Positions 39,569-47,859 of a stretch of 64,000 bases of DNA are shown here, one piece after another. Source of the stretch: Lacibacter sp. H375 (GTDB taxonomy: Bacteria > Bacteroidota > Bacteroidia > Chitinophagales > Chitinophagaceae); the NCBI RefSeq assembly GCF_037892425.1, contig NZ_JBBKTT010000001.1, positions 4,216,001-4,280,000 on the forward strand, read 5' to 3'. The notes under the pieces are model-generated. The model was not told the DNA's origin, did not search any database, and was given only the letters and a program-made list of their open reading frames with translations. Both the position numbers and the translations under genes were made by a program. Position 1 is the stretch's first letter. Each line of letters starts with the position of its first letter.

Positions 39569-40843
39569 CTATTGCGGATTGTGATTGTTTTTAATCTCTA
39601 TTTCCACTTTATCATTTGGACAACAGGTTTTTAAAACAATGATTGTTGTACGTCCGTTGCTGTGATGCTGGTACTGCGTTGTTTCACCTCGTTGCAGGTT
39701 CGGGAAGTTTTCTTCCGATTGCTTCCAGCCCGGAAACAGGTTTTTCAAAATGGTGGCCCACTGCATGTAAACTCTGTATGAATTTGCTTGTGCGGAGGAA
39801 TGAATGATCTCGGCATGGTAGGTATAATTGTCTACATTCTTCACCGAGTTATTTTTTTGTACCTGGTTGAAATTATTCTTTTGAATGTAAGCGTTCTTAA
39901 ATCCAAGCTGCAGCAATGGGGCATAATATTCACTTTTGCTGCTTCCTAAATTATCATACATTGGTTTATTGTATGGTGTTATCAGCTTCCCTTTTATATC
40001 ATAAAAACTTTCGTTGGCTCTAGCTACAAGTTTTAATAACAGCGGATTGATTTTTTGCGGATCGGTTGAAGGTTCCTGTGTTCCAAATGATCTTATGCGC
40101 ATCATTGCGGCATTGTAGTAATCACGGGTATCCTGCCTGCTGTTGATTTTGCCATACCATCGTGTGGCTTCATCCAGATCTTGCTGAACACCGTTTGTCC
40201 CTTTTTCATACATATCGCCCAGTTCAAATTGTGCTGCTGCAAAACCTCCATTTGCAGATTTTTCAAGGTAATGCAATGAGCTGGTAAAATTTCCTTTTCC
40301 CCGTTCAAGCATGGCCAGGTAATAACTGGCTTCCCTGTTGCCCTTATCAATTGCCTTCAGGTATAATTCTTTTGCCTTTTGTTCATCTTTGGGCACTACC
40401 TTACCGTATTGGTGATAGTATCCCATGGCGAGCATGGCCGCAGCATCACCAAAGTCTGATGCTTTTTTTGTCCATGCAATTTGCTGAATGGAATCTTTTT
40501 TTACACCCAACCCTGTTTCAAAACAATAAGCAATGGTGCGCATGGCTTCTGTATTACCACGCTCTGCTGCTTTGTTCAGCCACTCTATTCCTTTCGCATA
40601 ACTTTCAGCACTTCGTGCGGGATCAGAAAGATAACAGATTGCCAGGTTCAACTGTTGTTGCGGAGTAAGCTGATTACTATACTTCAAATAAATGCTTTTC
40701 GCTTCTTCATATTTTTTGCCATACTGGTATTTTGTATCTGCATCACGCAATTCTTTTAGTACAGATTCAGATTGGGAAAAACCACATTGAAAAGAAATAA
40801 AGAACAATAAACACAAGGTTAAGTGTTGCAAACCTTTTTTCAT
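39569..40843 (-). CDS. Sel1-repeat secreted protein
   Basis: This 424-residue protein is read from 40843, where MKKGLQHLTLCLLFFISFQC gives a signal peptide. Several Sel1-type repeats cover about residues 60-230 (IEWLNKAAERGNTEAMRTIAY, AWTKKASDFGDAAAMLAMGYY, LYLKAIDKGNREASYYLAM, HYLEKSANGGFAAAQFELGDMY). The C-terminal 200 residues match nothing I know. Sel1 repeats mediate protein contacts. It lies 19 bp downstream of an STM3941-like gene and is probably cotranscribed with it. Confidence 0.83.
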   Translation of the reverse strand: MKKGLQHLTLCLLFFISFQCGFSQSESVLKELRDADTKYQYGKKYEEAKSIYLKYSNQLTPQQQLNLAICYLSDPARSAESYAKGIEWLNKAAERGNTEAMRTIAYCFETGLGVKKDSIQQIAWTKKASDFGDAAAMLAMGYYHQYGKVVPKDEQKAKELYLKAIDKGNREASYYLAMLERGKGNFTSSLHYLEKSANGGFAAAQFELGDMYEKGTNGVQQDLDEATRWYGKINSRQDTRDYYNAAMMRIRSFGTQEPSTDPQKINPLLLKLVARANESFYDIKGKLITPYNKPMYDNLGSSKSEYYAPLLQLGFKNAYIQKNNFNQVQKNNSVKNVDNYTYHAEIIHSSAQANSYRVYMQWATILKNLFPGWKQSEENFPNLQRGETTQYQHHSNGRTTIIVLKTCCPNDKVEIEIKNNHNPQ

Positions 40844-40862
40844 GAAACGAATAATTGAAACG

Positions 40863-41414
40863 TTATACAATTGGTTGATTGTTGTTGCCGAACTTTTGCA
40901 GCAGCTCCAGAGCTTTTGGCTTATGCTCACCTAAATCTGAAATGCGTATGAACAGATCAACATCATACATTTTTTTGTTCAAACGCAGCAGCGGACGTAA
41001 CCAGCTGTTTGAATAAAACCTGTATTGCTCAGGGTTTTTCAGTTTTATGCCAATGGCTGTTTCTAACACAGGCCCGGGCAAATTACCCTGCGTTGTTTTT
41101 ACTTCAACCGCCTTTATTTGTTCCACATTATCCCAACTGATAAAACCACTCGGCACACCGCCGGGATTGTAGGCAAACCCTTTTTCATTCATATCAAGAA
41201 CATAGGGCTGCGTAATTAAAATACGTGCAATAAAAAACAGGACAATGGAGCCGATTCCCATTATAAAGGCTGTAATAATATAAGCCGGAAGATCAGGTTC
41301 CGGAGCCTCATCACGCAGATACAAAGCCCAGCAGCAAACGTACATGAGCAGCAATACCACAGCAGCAATAATTACATGTACAATTAATTTATGTTTTATA
41401 CGAAGCTCATTCAT
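40863..41414 (-). CDS. STM3941-like two-TM membrane protein
   Basis: This 183-residue protein has two hydrophobic N-terminal helices (about 10-28 and 42-66). A PH-like domain with DMNEKGFAYNPGG and GFISWDNVEQIKAVEVKT follows, a layout typical of the uncharacterised STM3941 family. The loop faces the cytoplasm by charge. It is upstream of the Sel1 gene on the same strand. Confidence 0.65.
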   Translation of the reverse strand: MNELRIKHKLIVHVIIAAVVLLLMYVCCWALYLRDEAPEPDLPAYIITAFIMGIGSIVLFFIARILITQPYVLDMNEKGFAYNPGGVPSGFISWDNVEQIKAVEVKTTQGNLPGPVLETAIGIKLKNPEQYRFYSNSWLRPLLRLNKKMYDVDLFIRISDLGEHKPKALELLQKFGNNNQPIV

Positions 41415-41465
41415 GTCGGGTAATTTAAGTTGAGTAAAGTGCGGTTCACTTACCTGCTGTGATCG

Positions 41466-41600
41466 TTATTTAATTTCATATTGAAAACTGAACGGAACAC
41501 GTATCTCTTTTCCAATAGAAGAATAAAATATAAATTCTCCCAGGGCGTTAACCACACCTTTTTTCCCGGCATCACGGAAGCTGAAGGAAATGGGTTTCAT
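41466..41600 (-). CDS. Possible 44-residue peptide or gene remnant
   Basis: A short frame on the minus strand runs from MKPISFSFRDAGKKGVVNA to RVPFSFQYEIK. The ending resembles the last strand of a TonB C-terminal-like or similar beta domain, suggesting the tail of a decayed gene. There is no clear ribosome site. It could equally be noise. Confidence 0.25.
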   Translation of the reverse strand: MKPISFSFRDAGKKGVVNALGEFIFYSSIGKEIRVPFSFQYEIK

Positions 41601-41819
41601 AAAAACAAAACTGATTGCCTGAAAAAATAAAAATATGCGGGCAATTTAAAATCCATAACATAAACAGCCAATACCCACAAAGGAGTATTTTTTCAGGTAC
41701 AGGAATCTGCATGTATGCTTTTTTCAACCGGCAGAAAGTTTGCTAAGTTTAGCGCCTTTTGCTTTCAGCAACCGAAGCTTTTTCTGATTGCTTTTGTGCA
41801 TGTGCCGTTGGTGAAAACA

Positions 41820-41926
41820 CACAACGACGGCGGACTGTGATGATGCACTCAACTTTGTGCAACTGTCAACGATTTGCAACAGCAACAAGGGCAAGAGCCC
41901 CCACTATTCCCACTACGATGTTAGCG
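41820..41926 (-). repeat. Possible attC-like cassette end
   Basis: After the GNAT gene the minus strand reads CCGCTAACATCGTAG and, about 80 nt later, TTGCACAAAGTTGAGTGC and CCGCCGTCGTTG. The TAAC box and the GCACAAAG word resemble the other cassette junctions, but the palindrome is poorly preserved. This may be the outer end of the cluster. Confidence 0.35.
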
Positions 41927-41953
41927 GTTCGGGTATTTGCTTTATTGGTCTGC

Positions 41954-42436
41954 TCATTCATCATTTAGTTGTCTTGTCAGCACTAACATATGTTTTGCCT
42001 GAATACTATTTTCATAAATCGGTTCAGCATAGTTGTTTGTAAAAAAGTGTCTTTTTATACCAGTTATTTCAAAGCCAAGTTTCTGATATAAATAAAGTTG
42101 TCCAACACTTGAATTTGCTGTCCCTATACAAATACTTCTTTGTTTGTTAAGCAAAGCAACCTGAACAGCATTTTCTATTAATAAACTACCAATTCCTTGT
42201 CCTTGAAATTCCGGTTTTACAGCAACGTTTTTGATTTCAACTGTTTCGGTTGTCAATGGGAGCAATACAATAACACCAATAGTCTCATCATTTTTTCTTG
42301 CGGTATAAATTTCTGACCGTTTCAGGTATTCATTAATTAAGTCCTTTGATGGGTCTGCAAGCAACAAAAGCTCGTAAGGTACTTGGTCGTCCTTGCCAAG
42401 TTTTTCAAAAGTTATCCGCTGGTCTTTATATTTCAT
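41954..42436 (-). CDS. GNAT-family N-acetyltransferase
   Basis: This is a 160-residue single-domain acetyltransferase. The acetyl-CoA-binding motif A is VAVKPEFQGQGIGSLLIENA (Q-x-x-G-x-G/A), with IKNVAVKPEF before it and LYLYQKLGFEITGI as motif B. The acceptor is unknown. It is the leftmost gene of the cassette-like cluster and is preceded on its own strand by an attC-like junction ending CCGTTAGCGG. Confidence 0.9.
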   Translation of the reverse strand: MKYKDQRITFEKLGKDDQVPYELLLLADPSKDLINEYLKRSEIYTARKNDETIGVIVLLPLTTETVEIKNVAVKPEFQGQGIGSLLIENAVQVALLNKQRSICIGTANSSVGQLYLYQKLGFEITGIKRHFFTNNYAEPIYENSIQAKHMLVLTRQLNDE

Positions 42437-42475
42437 TCTTTTTTTTGCGTTGATGTCGTTCGTTGCCTTACCGCT

Positions 42476-42613
42476 AACGGTTTGGGCTTGGCGAAGCAGG
42501 TATTAGAAATACAAATGTTTATATCAGAAAAAATGTACAATAGAATTGCAGATGCTCAATTTATTCCGTCAGCCATGCTTTTGCCAAATCCTTATTATGT
42601 CTTCGTTGTTCTT
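42476..42613 (-). repeat. attC-like cassette junction
   Basis: Between the acetolactate decarboxylase homologue and GNAT, TTTGGCAAAAGCATGGC pairs imperfectly with GCTTCGCCAAGCCCAAA about 80 nt later, followed by CCGTTAGCGG. The middle (GACGGAATA...CTATTGTACAT) resembles that of the junction at 49445-49639, so the two junctions are homologous. Confidence 0.5.
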
Positions 42614-43339
42614 TCATTCTGTCGGCAAATAAAGTTTCATTGTTCCTTTTTTAAACAACACTTCGTCCAAATGTCCCATTTTTTGCAGGTCAGTTGTCAT
42701 TAAGTGCATATGTAAAAAAGTGTCGTGATGCGTAAAAATTGCTTTATGTTCGGTTGAGAAGAAACCAATTATTTCTGTTTGCTCGTTTTTGAGTTTGTAA
42801 TTTTTTTGTACTTGATGTACTTCGTCTGGCGAACTTACTTTTGAACCTTTCGGTAAATTCAAAATGTGTATTGTTGCTTGTTCAACTGCCCCAATGAGTT
42901 TGAACATAAAAGGTCGGGGTGAATTTTTAGTCGCTTTGTCGAGGTAGGTTTCAAGTTGTTGAATAGTCTGAATACTGTCAGGTAAAATTTGCTCAGTCCA
43001 ATTTGAAATGTTTGCGTAACCGAAAAATGGAGCTTTAATGTTATAGGTTTCTTCAACTTTCATTGTCGAGTCAGACGTAACAGTTGATTTATAAGATTTG
43101 CCATCTATAATTAAAATTTCTCCCGCTAAATATTCAACGGGGCCAAGTCCGTACAGATTTGCCTTGTTGGAAATTGTGTCAAGGTTTATGTTCCCATAAA
43201 GTTTTCCTTTCCACATTACGTTTTTCATCTCTCCAACAATTTTCACTTCGTTAGTTGGCTGTTGTGCTTTGGTGGTGCAATTCATGAAGATCAAAATTGT
43301 CAGTCCTAGAAGTGTTGTTTTGAAATTCGCTTTTATCAT
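42614..43339 (-). CDS. Exported acetolactate decarboxylase homologue
   Basis: This 241-residue protein has a lipoprotein-like signal (LILIFMNCTTKAQ). The family features of alpha-acetolactate decarboxylase are seen: GLGPVEYLAGEILIIDGKSY, PFMFKLIGAVEQATIHILNL and the zinc region FLHMHLMTTDLQKMGHLDEV, with HxH and a later His. In the classical enzyme the last motif contains an Arg before GGH; here it reads KMGH, so activity is uncertain. Known homologues make acetoin in the cytoplasm or are secreted. It is placed in an AT-rich cassette-like unit. Confidence 0.72.
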   Translation of the reverse strand: MIKANFKTTLLGLTILIFMNCTTKAQQPTNEVKIVGEMKNVMWKGKLYGNINLDTISNKANLYGLGPVEYLAGEILIIDGKSYKSTVTSDSTMKVEETYNIKAPFFGYANISNWTEQILPDSIQTIQQLETYLDKATKNSPRPFMFKLIGAVEQATIHILNLPKGSKVSSPDEVHQVQKNYKLKNEQTEIIGFFSTEHKAIFTHHDTFLHMHLMTTDLQKMGHLDEVLFKKGTMKLYLPTE

Positions 43340-43379
43340 TTATTTTCTGTTGTTTCGGTGTTGCTCTACAATGAGGCAT

Positions 43380-43490
43380 AACGGGCAGGGCTTTGTGCAG
43401 GTTGGGAATTCGTATTTCGTCTGCCGATAACCGCTGTCATTGAAAACATGAAATTGAATGTAAGAACTAGTATTGAGATTAATCCTTTAC
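43380..43490 (-). repeat. attC-like cassette junction, homologous to 48463-48600
   Basis: On the minus strand GGATTAATCTCAATACTAG, AGCGGTTATCGGCAGACG and CCCAACCTGCACAAAGCC lead to CTGCCCGTTATGCC just upstream of the acetolactate decarboxylase gene. About 110 bp match the junction at 48463-48600. Its left neighbour is a GC-rich hairpin element. Confidence 0.5.
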
Positions 43491-43573
43491 GCCCGGGGTC
43501 TCACGCAGGGAACATTGGGACTTATATATTTTGAATTCCGGGGTCGGTTGCACCAGGCCCCGCCGGGCCAACG
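43490..43573. repeat. GC-rich double-hairpin element, copy 1
   Basis: The plus strand reads GCCCGGGGTCTCACGCAGGG, an AT-rich arm, then CCGGGGTCGGTTGCACCAGG and CCCCGCCGGGCC. This copy is a diverged form of those at 44441 and 47000. It overlaps the last codons of the membrane protein gene at 43522-44328. Confidence 0.75.
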
Positions 43574-44328
43574 AAAGCCGTCGCAGGCCTTTTAGGTATT
43601 ATTCCTGTAGATATCAATAAAAGCAACAGAACAATGAAACTCACAAAAAAAGTAACAGGTTGGTTAAGTGACCCTATAAATTCAGTTAGAGGTTGAATCA
43701 GGCCGTTCTTAATCAGGATCGAGTTAATAAAGTCGTTGATAATAAAAAACGAACTACATAACAATGTCGGCCATCCATATTTTCTGTCTTTCAGGAAAAA
43801 AAGAACGCCAACAAAGAATGTGATATACATTCCATACCCAAGTAGATGGGGAGCTACTGCCAGCAGCAAAAAGAAAATACTAATACCCAGCATTAATACA
43901 ACGGTACTTATAAGAAACGCAGCATGTATTTTTCTTCTTTTTTTAAGGATAAATGCCATTAAAATGATTAGCGCTAATTCTATTGGTGCTAACACATTTT
44001 GTACAATCATAAAGTCACCTTCACCCGAAACCAGACCTCTGTGAGCCGAATGAATGGCTAATATTGCTACCTGGGCAACTAATAAAGGACCAAAAAATAA
44101 AATGGAGAGTCCAACACGTTTGTGTATTGCAGGTTGTTTATTCCCGATAAGGCTGAGCTGGTAAAGCATCAAAAACAACCAACTGAAATTAACTATTACG
44201 TGAAATGTTTGGTGGCCATTAGGTTTTGCTTCAGCCCCAAAAAAGATATTCCAAAAACCTGAAACCGTTAATAAGATGGTTGTTATTATAAGCAGATATT
44301 CGAAAACATATTTTTTAAAATTTTTCAT
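43522..44328 (-). CDS. Multi-pass membrane protein with repeat-derived C-terminus
   Basis: This 268-residue protein has about seven hydrophobic segments. HVIVNFSWLFLMLYQLSLIG and AIHKRVGLSILFFG resemble the His-bearing segments of the protein at 27835-28566. The last 17 residues (FVGPAGPGATDPGIQNI) are encoded by a GC-rich dispersed hairpin element (43490-43573), so the natural end has probably been replaced by insertion of the element. Function is unknown. Confidence 0.7.
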   Translation of the reverse strand: MKNFKKYVFEYLLIITTILLTVSGFWNIFFGAEAKPNGHQTFHVIVNFSWLFLMLYQLSLIGNKQPAIHKRVGLSILFFGPLLVAQVAILAIHSAHRGLVSGEGDFMIVQNVLAPIELALIILMAFILKKRRKIHAAFLISTVVLMLGISIFFLLLAVAPHLLGYGMYITFFVGVLFFLKDRKYGWPTLLCSSFFIINDFINSILIKNGLIQPLTEFIGSLNQPVTFFVSFIVLLLLLISTGIIPKRPATAFVGPAGPGATDPGIQNI

Positions 44329-44440
44329 TTCAGGCGATAAATCATTGGTTGGAAATGTGAGGTGAACTCTAAATTATACGCCACTTTTCATAAAACCAAA
44401 TTTCCGTTGCCTTTGTTCGTGCCTTCACACACCATTCGTT

Positions 44441-44526
44441 TGCCCGGGAATTTCACACAATGGACCTCGGGATCTATATAGTTTCACTTCCGGGGTCGGT
44501 TACACCAGACCCCGGGCCGACAAAAT
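44441..44526. repeat. GC-rich double-hairpin element, copy 2
   Basis: Plus strand: TGCCCGGGAATTTCACACAA, TGGACCTCGGGATC, then CCGGGGTCGGTTACACCAGA and CCCCGGGCCGAC. GGGGTC and GACCCC form the GC-rich hairpin. It lies downstream of the stop of the response regulator at 44558-44965. Confidence 0.8.
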
Positions 44527-44557
44527 TCTAACTGGGGGTCGATTTTTGCAAGTGCCG

Positions 44558-44965
44558 TTACAGGTAATCGCTAAAATGTTTGTTGAGCAGATCGTGAAGC
44601 ATTTGTTTCGTAAGTGGTTTTGTTTCAAAGCCGGTTACTTCTTCAATTTCTTTTGCCTTTTTTATATGATCGGGATTGGCAGAGGTGGTTAATATCACCA
44701 GCACCACTCTGGCTTTCTGCTCTTTGTTGAGCTGTTTGTAATGTTCCAGGAACTCCCAGCCGTTCATCTTTGGCATGTTCAGATCAAGAAAAATAATTTC
44801 CGGCACCTCCAGGTTTTCATTCTTCAGGTAGGCCAATGCTTCCAAACCATTTAAGGCAATATCAATACGGTGGGCGATGTTCATTTCATCTAATATCACC
44901 TGGTGATACAAGTTATCATCATGGTCGTCATCAACCAGTAATATACAATTGAGTTTTTTCTTCAT
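44558..44965 (-). CDS. Stand-alone receiver-domain response regulator
   Basis: This 135-residue REC protein starts at 44965 (MKKKLNCILLVDDDHDDN). The phospho-acceptor Asp is in IIFLDLNMPKMNGWEF, with switch Thr in LTTSANPDHIKKA and Lys in FETKPLTKQML. It is 22 bp downstream of a CHASE3 sensor kinase and is probably its partner. An upstream extension of the frame lacks the domain and overlaps the kinase end. Confidence 0.92.
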   Translation of the reverse strand: MKKKLNCILLVDDDHDDNLYHQVILDEMNIAHRIDIALNGLEALAYLKNENLEVPEIIFLDLNMPKMNGWEFLEHYKQLNKEQKARVVLVILTTSANPDHIKKAKEIEEVTGFETKPLTKQMLHDLLNKHFSDYL

Positions 44966-44987
44966 AAGAGGTCCGTTATGTGGTGGG

Positions 44988-46796
44988 TTATGTGGTTGGT
45001 AAACTAAAGTAAAACGTACTTCCTTTGCCCGGCTCCGATTCAATCCAGATTTTACCGCCGTGAAGTTCAACAATTTTTCTGCATTGAGCAAGCCCTATGC
45101 CGGTGCCGGGAAATTCTCTCCTGCTGTGTAAACGTTGAAAAATAATAAAGATGCGTTCTTGGTATTCCTGTTCTATACCAATACCATTATCGCTTATTGA
45201 AAAAAGCCAGTGGCTCCCTTTCTGCACTGCTGAAATGTTTACCACTGGAGTGGTGCCGGGCTTCTGAAATTTGATTGCATTGCTGATGAGATTTTGAAAA
45301 AGCGATTGTAAATAACCAAAGCCATTTACAACGGGCAATGCAGCAACATGTATTTGTGCCCCGCTCTCTTTTATTCTTGCCTGCAGTGATATGAGTACTT
45401 CATTCACCAATTGATTGCAATCGATCCTCTTTTTTTCAAGATCGTTCCCAAGGCGTGAATATTCAAGCAGATCAAAAATAAGTTGCGACATGCGCTGCAC
45501 TCCGCCCATTACCAAACCCATATAATCGTGCACCTTTTGATCTGGATGCGTTTCAAGTTTGCGTTGAAGCAATGAGGTAAAATTGCTGATACTCCTCAGC
45601 GGCTCCTGCAAATCGTGCGAAGAAACATAGGCAAACTGTTCAATCTCTTTGTTCTTGCGCTCGAGTTCAATGGTATAGTCAAGTATCTTTTTCTCTGCCT
45701 TTTTTTGTTTGCTCACATCAAGGTAAGAAGTGATGGTATAGGGTTTGCCATCGATTTCTATGAGATCGTAATACAGTACGGCGTCAAATGTATTCCCGTC
45801 CTTTTTTGTGTATAGCACTTCAAGGCCGTTATTGCCCATGGCCGTTTTTAATTTGATCAGCAGTTTCACATTCTCCTCGGGCGGTAATGTCTGCAACTCC
45901 TCCACCGAACGGGTTTCGTTAAGATAAGATAGTAAAATAGGATATACTCTTGCCTGCTCCTGCGGCGAGAGTAATTTTAATTCATCTGATGTATGGCCAA
46001 TTACTTCTTCTTTACTGTAGCCGAATAATTTCTGGAAAAGATCGTTTACAAATACAATTTTATTTGTGCCGATCTCCGAGAGGGTTGTGGCAATGGGATT
46101 CTCGTTAAAGATCTTAAAAAAGCGTTCGCTTGATACTTTCAGTTCCTGTTCAATCTTTTTGCGACGTTGAAATTCTTTTGCAATAATAATGGCCAAGATC
46201 AATGTAATGAGCAACGATAAAATTCCTTCAAATAGAAAAACAGTTCTTGCCCGTTCAATACTTTCGGCTGTACTTACCGTTCTGCCTTGAAAGCGGTTTA
46301 ACTCTTCCTCCTGCATTCGCCTGTTCACCGTCCGTATATCATCCATGATATGTTTGCCTTCGTTCGAGCGCATTACGTTGGCAATTTCTTTTTCATTACC
46401 CCGGTTCTTTAAGGAGATGAGTTTTTCAATGTAAGCAAGTTTCAGAGTAATGAACTTTTCAAGCGCAGTAAGATTGGTTTGCTGCACCAGGTGGGCGCTT
46501 AACAGTGTGCGCAGCTGGTTGGTATTTGAATCAATTCGTTTAACCGTTTCATAATAAGGTTCCAGGTAACTTGAGTCGGCCGTAATGATGTAGCCACGTT
46601 CAGCCGTTTCTGCATCGAGCAGTAGCGAAAAATTATCTTTTAATGCAATTACAGCCGTGCGGGTTTGCACCTGTACTTCAAGATTGCTTTTTACTTTTTT
46701 AATGGTGGAGATTGACAGCAGCATGGTGCCAGCCAGCAGCAGCACAATTAAGACAATAATCAGCGTTATTCTTGTTTTAATGGAGGGTTCTCTCAT
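44988..46796 (-). CDS. CHASE3/PAS sensor histidine kinase
   Basis: This is a 602-residue membrane kinase. TM1 (about 10-30) and TM2 (about 185-205) flank a periplasmic CHASE3-like domain (LLDAETAERGYIITADSSYL). A PAS domain follows (FKIFNENPIATTLSEIGTNK), then HisKA with the phospho-His in VSSHDLQEPLRSISNF, and a HATPase with NLISNAIKFQKPG, DNGIGIEQEYQERIF and GTGIGLAQCRKIV. It senses an unknown periplasmic signal and precedes a REC protein in the same operon. Confidence 0.94.
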   Translation of the reverse strand: MREPSIKTRITLIIVLIVLLLAGTMLLSISTIKKVKSNLEVQVQTRTAVIALKDNFSLLLDAETAERGYIITADSSYLEPYYETVKRIDSNTNQLRTLLSAHLVQQTNLTALEKFITLKLAYIEKLISLKNRGNEKEIANVMRSNEGKHIMDDIRTVNRRMQEEELNRFQGRTVSTAESIERARTVFLFEGILSLLITLILAIIIAKEFQRRKKIEQELKVSSERFFKIFNENPIATTLSEIGTNKIVFVNDLFQKLFGYSKEEVIGHTSDELKLLSPQEQARVYPILLSYLNETRSVEELQTLPPEENVKLLIKLKTAMGNNGLEVLYTKKDGNTFDAVLYYDLIEIDGKPYTITSYLDVSKQKKAEKKILDYTIELERKNKEIEQFAYVSSHDLQEPLRSISNFTSLLQRKLETHPDQKVHDYMGLVMGGVQRMSQLIFDLLEYSRLGNDLEKKRIDCNQLVNEVLISLQARIKESGAQIHVAALPVVNGFGYLQSLFQNLISNAIKFQKPGTTPVVNISAVQKGSHWLFSISDNGIGIEQEYQERIFIIFQRLHSRREFPGTGIGLAQCRKIVELHGGKIWIESEPGKGSTFYFSLPTT

Positions 46797-46999
46797 GACC
46801 TGCCGGTTTTACAAAATGATCATCGTTGCTGGCTACTTGCTTACTGTTGCACCTGTGGCTGCATACAGGGAATGCAACAACACAAATGCGCTGCGATTAT
46901 ACGTAACAAGTTTCATACCGCAAAGCCTGTGTACCAGGATGGGAATGCGGAAGGTATTATTTTGCCGGTTCGTGTAGGTGTACAAGTTACCATTATGTA

Positions 47000-47083
47000 C
47001 GTCCGGGTCTCACGCAGTGGACCTCGGGAGTTAAATATTCTAACTCCCGGGGTCTGTTACACCAGACCCCGGGCCGACGGAAT
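47000..47083. repeat. GC-rich double-hairpin element, copy 3
   Basis: This is the best preserved copy. GTCCGGGTCTCACGCAGTGG is followed by GGGAGTTA / TAACTCCC (hairpin 1) and GGGGTCT / AGACCCC (hairpin 2), ending GGGCCGACGG. It ends at the stop codon of the response regulator at 47084-47506, so it forms the 3' end of that transcript. Confidence 0.85.
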
Positions 47084-47506
47084 TTAAAAGTTGTTAGGTG
47101 CAGCACATCTTTTCCAATATTCCATAATAACCGAAATTGTTTTTTCTAACTCTGCTATTGATGTTTGTTTTACAAAAAAGCCTTGAACAGACAAACTGTA
47201 AGCATCTATTACAGCTTTCTGGTTTAAAGCAGTTGAAAAAAACAAATAAGGAATACACTTGAGTGCCAATGCAGCATCAGTTTTTAATTTATCTCTTAAG
47301 GCAAAACCGTCCAGTTTAGGCATATTAATGTCAGACAGTATTAAAAATGGTAATCTGTCAGATTTGTTTAAAAAATCAAGAGCCGAAACACCATCGCTAA
47401 AGAAAATAAGTTCGTTTGTATAATTCAGGTTTTGAAAAACTTCCATAAATAACTCCTGATCATCGGCATCATCTTCAATTATTATAACAGGGCCATTCTT
47501 ATTCAT
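47084..47506 (-). CDS. Stand-alone receiver-domain response regulator
   Basis: This is a 140-residue REC protein with IIIEDDADDQELF, the Asp in LILSDINMPKLDGF, and a Thr/Lys pair in LFFSTALNQKA and GFFVKQTSIAEL. There is no output domain. It has no adjacent kinase; the CHASE3 kinase is about 290 bp downstream on the same strand. A GC-rich hairpin element abuts its stop. Confidence 0.88.
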   Translation of the reverse strand: MNKNGPVIIIEDDADDQELFMEVFQNLNYTNELIFFSDGVSALDFLNKSDRLPFLILSDINMPKLDGFALRDKLKTDAALALKCIPYLFFSTALNQKAVIDAYSLSVQGFFVKQTSIAELEKTISVIMEYWKRCAAPNNF

Positions 47507-47859
47507 AATGTTGTTTTTTTAAGATTAATTATATTTTATTGCTCAGGTGGGTCTCCTCAAAGGAGCTCGCCCTGTATTATTCATTTGTTCCATTACGGAG
47601 ATCTAACTATCCAATTTCTTCACGACTTCTTTCAATGCATGTAGTCACTCATTTGTATGCCCGGGGCTCACGCAGTGACACCGGGCCGTGTTTTATCTGA
47701 GAGTAATCTATTAAAGTTAGCTTCTTAACCGCATTCCTGTTGCCTTGGTTCCAGTCTTCACGAACTATTGAACAACTTTATTCCTGTGCGTGAAGACACG
47801 AACCGGGGCGTTAGAAATTGCAGCAAACCACGGGCCAACGGAGTGGCATCCTTTCGCAC
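47507..47859. other. Intergenic region holding an attC-like palindrome
   Basis: No gene is seen. The stretch carries a shortened GC-rich element (47659-47690, CCCGGGGCTCACGCAGTGAC) and the palindrome at 47722-47816 described separately. Confidence 0.5.
47722..47816 (-). repeat. attC-like palindrome after the gene at 47860
   Basis: On the plus strand TTCTTAAC (47722-47729) pairs with GTTAGAA (47810-47816). Inside, GGTTC-ca-GTCTTCACG (47747-47762) pairs with CGTGAAGAC-ac-GAACC (47789-47804), leaving a 26 nt loop. This is the layout of attC sites: outer R boxes, inner L boxes, unpaired central loop. The outer bulge of about 17 nt on one side is longer than usual. Confidence 0.55.
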
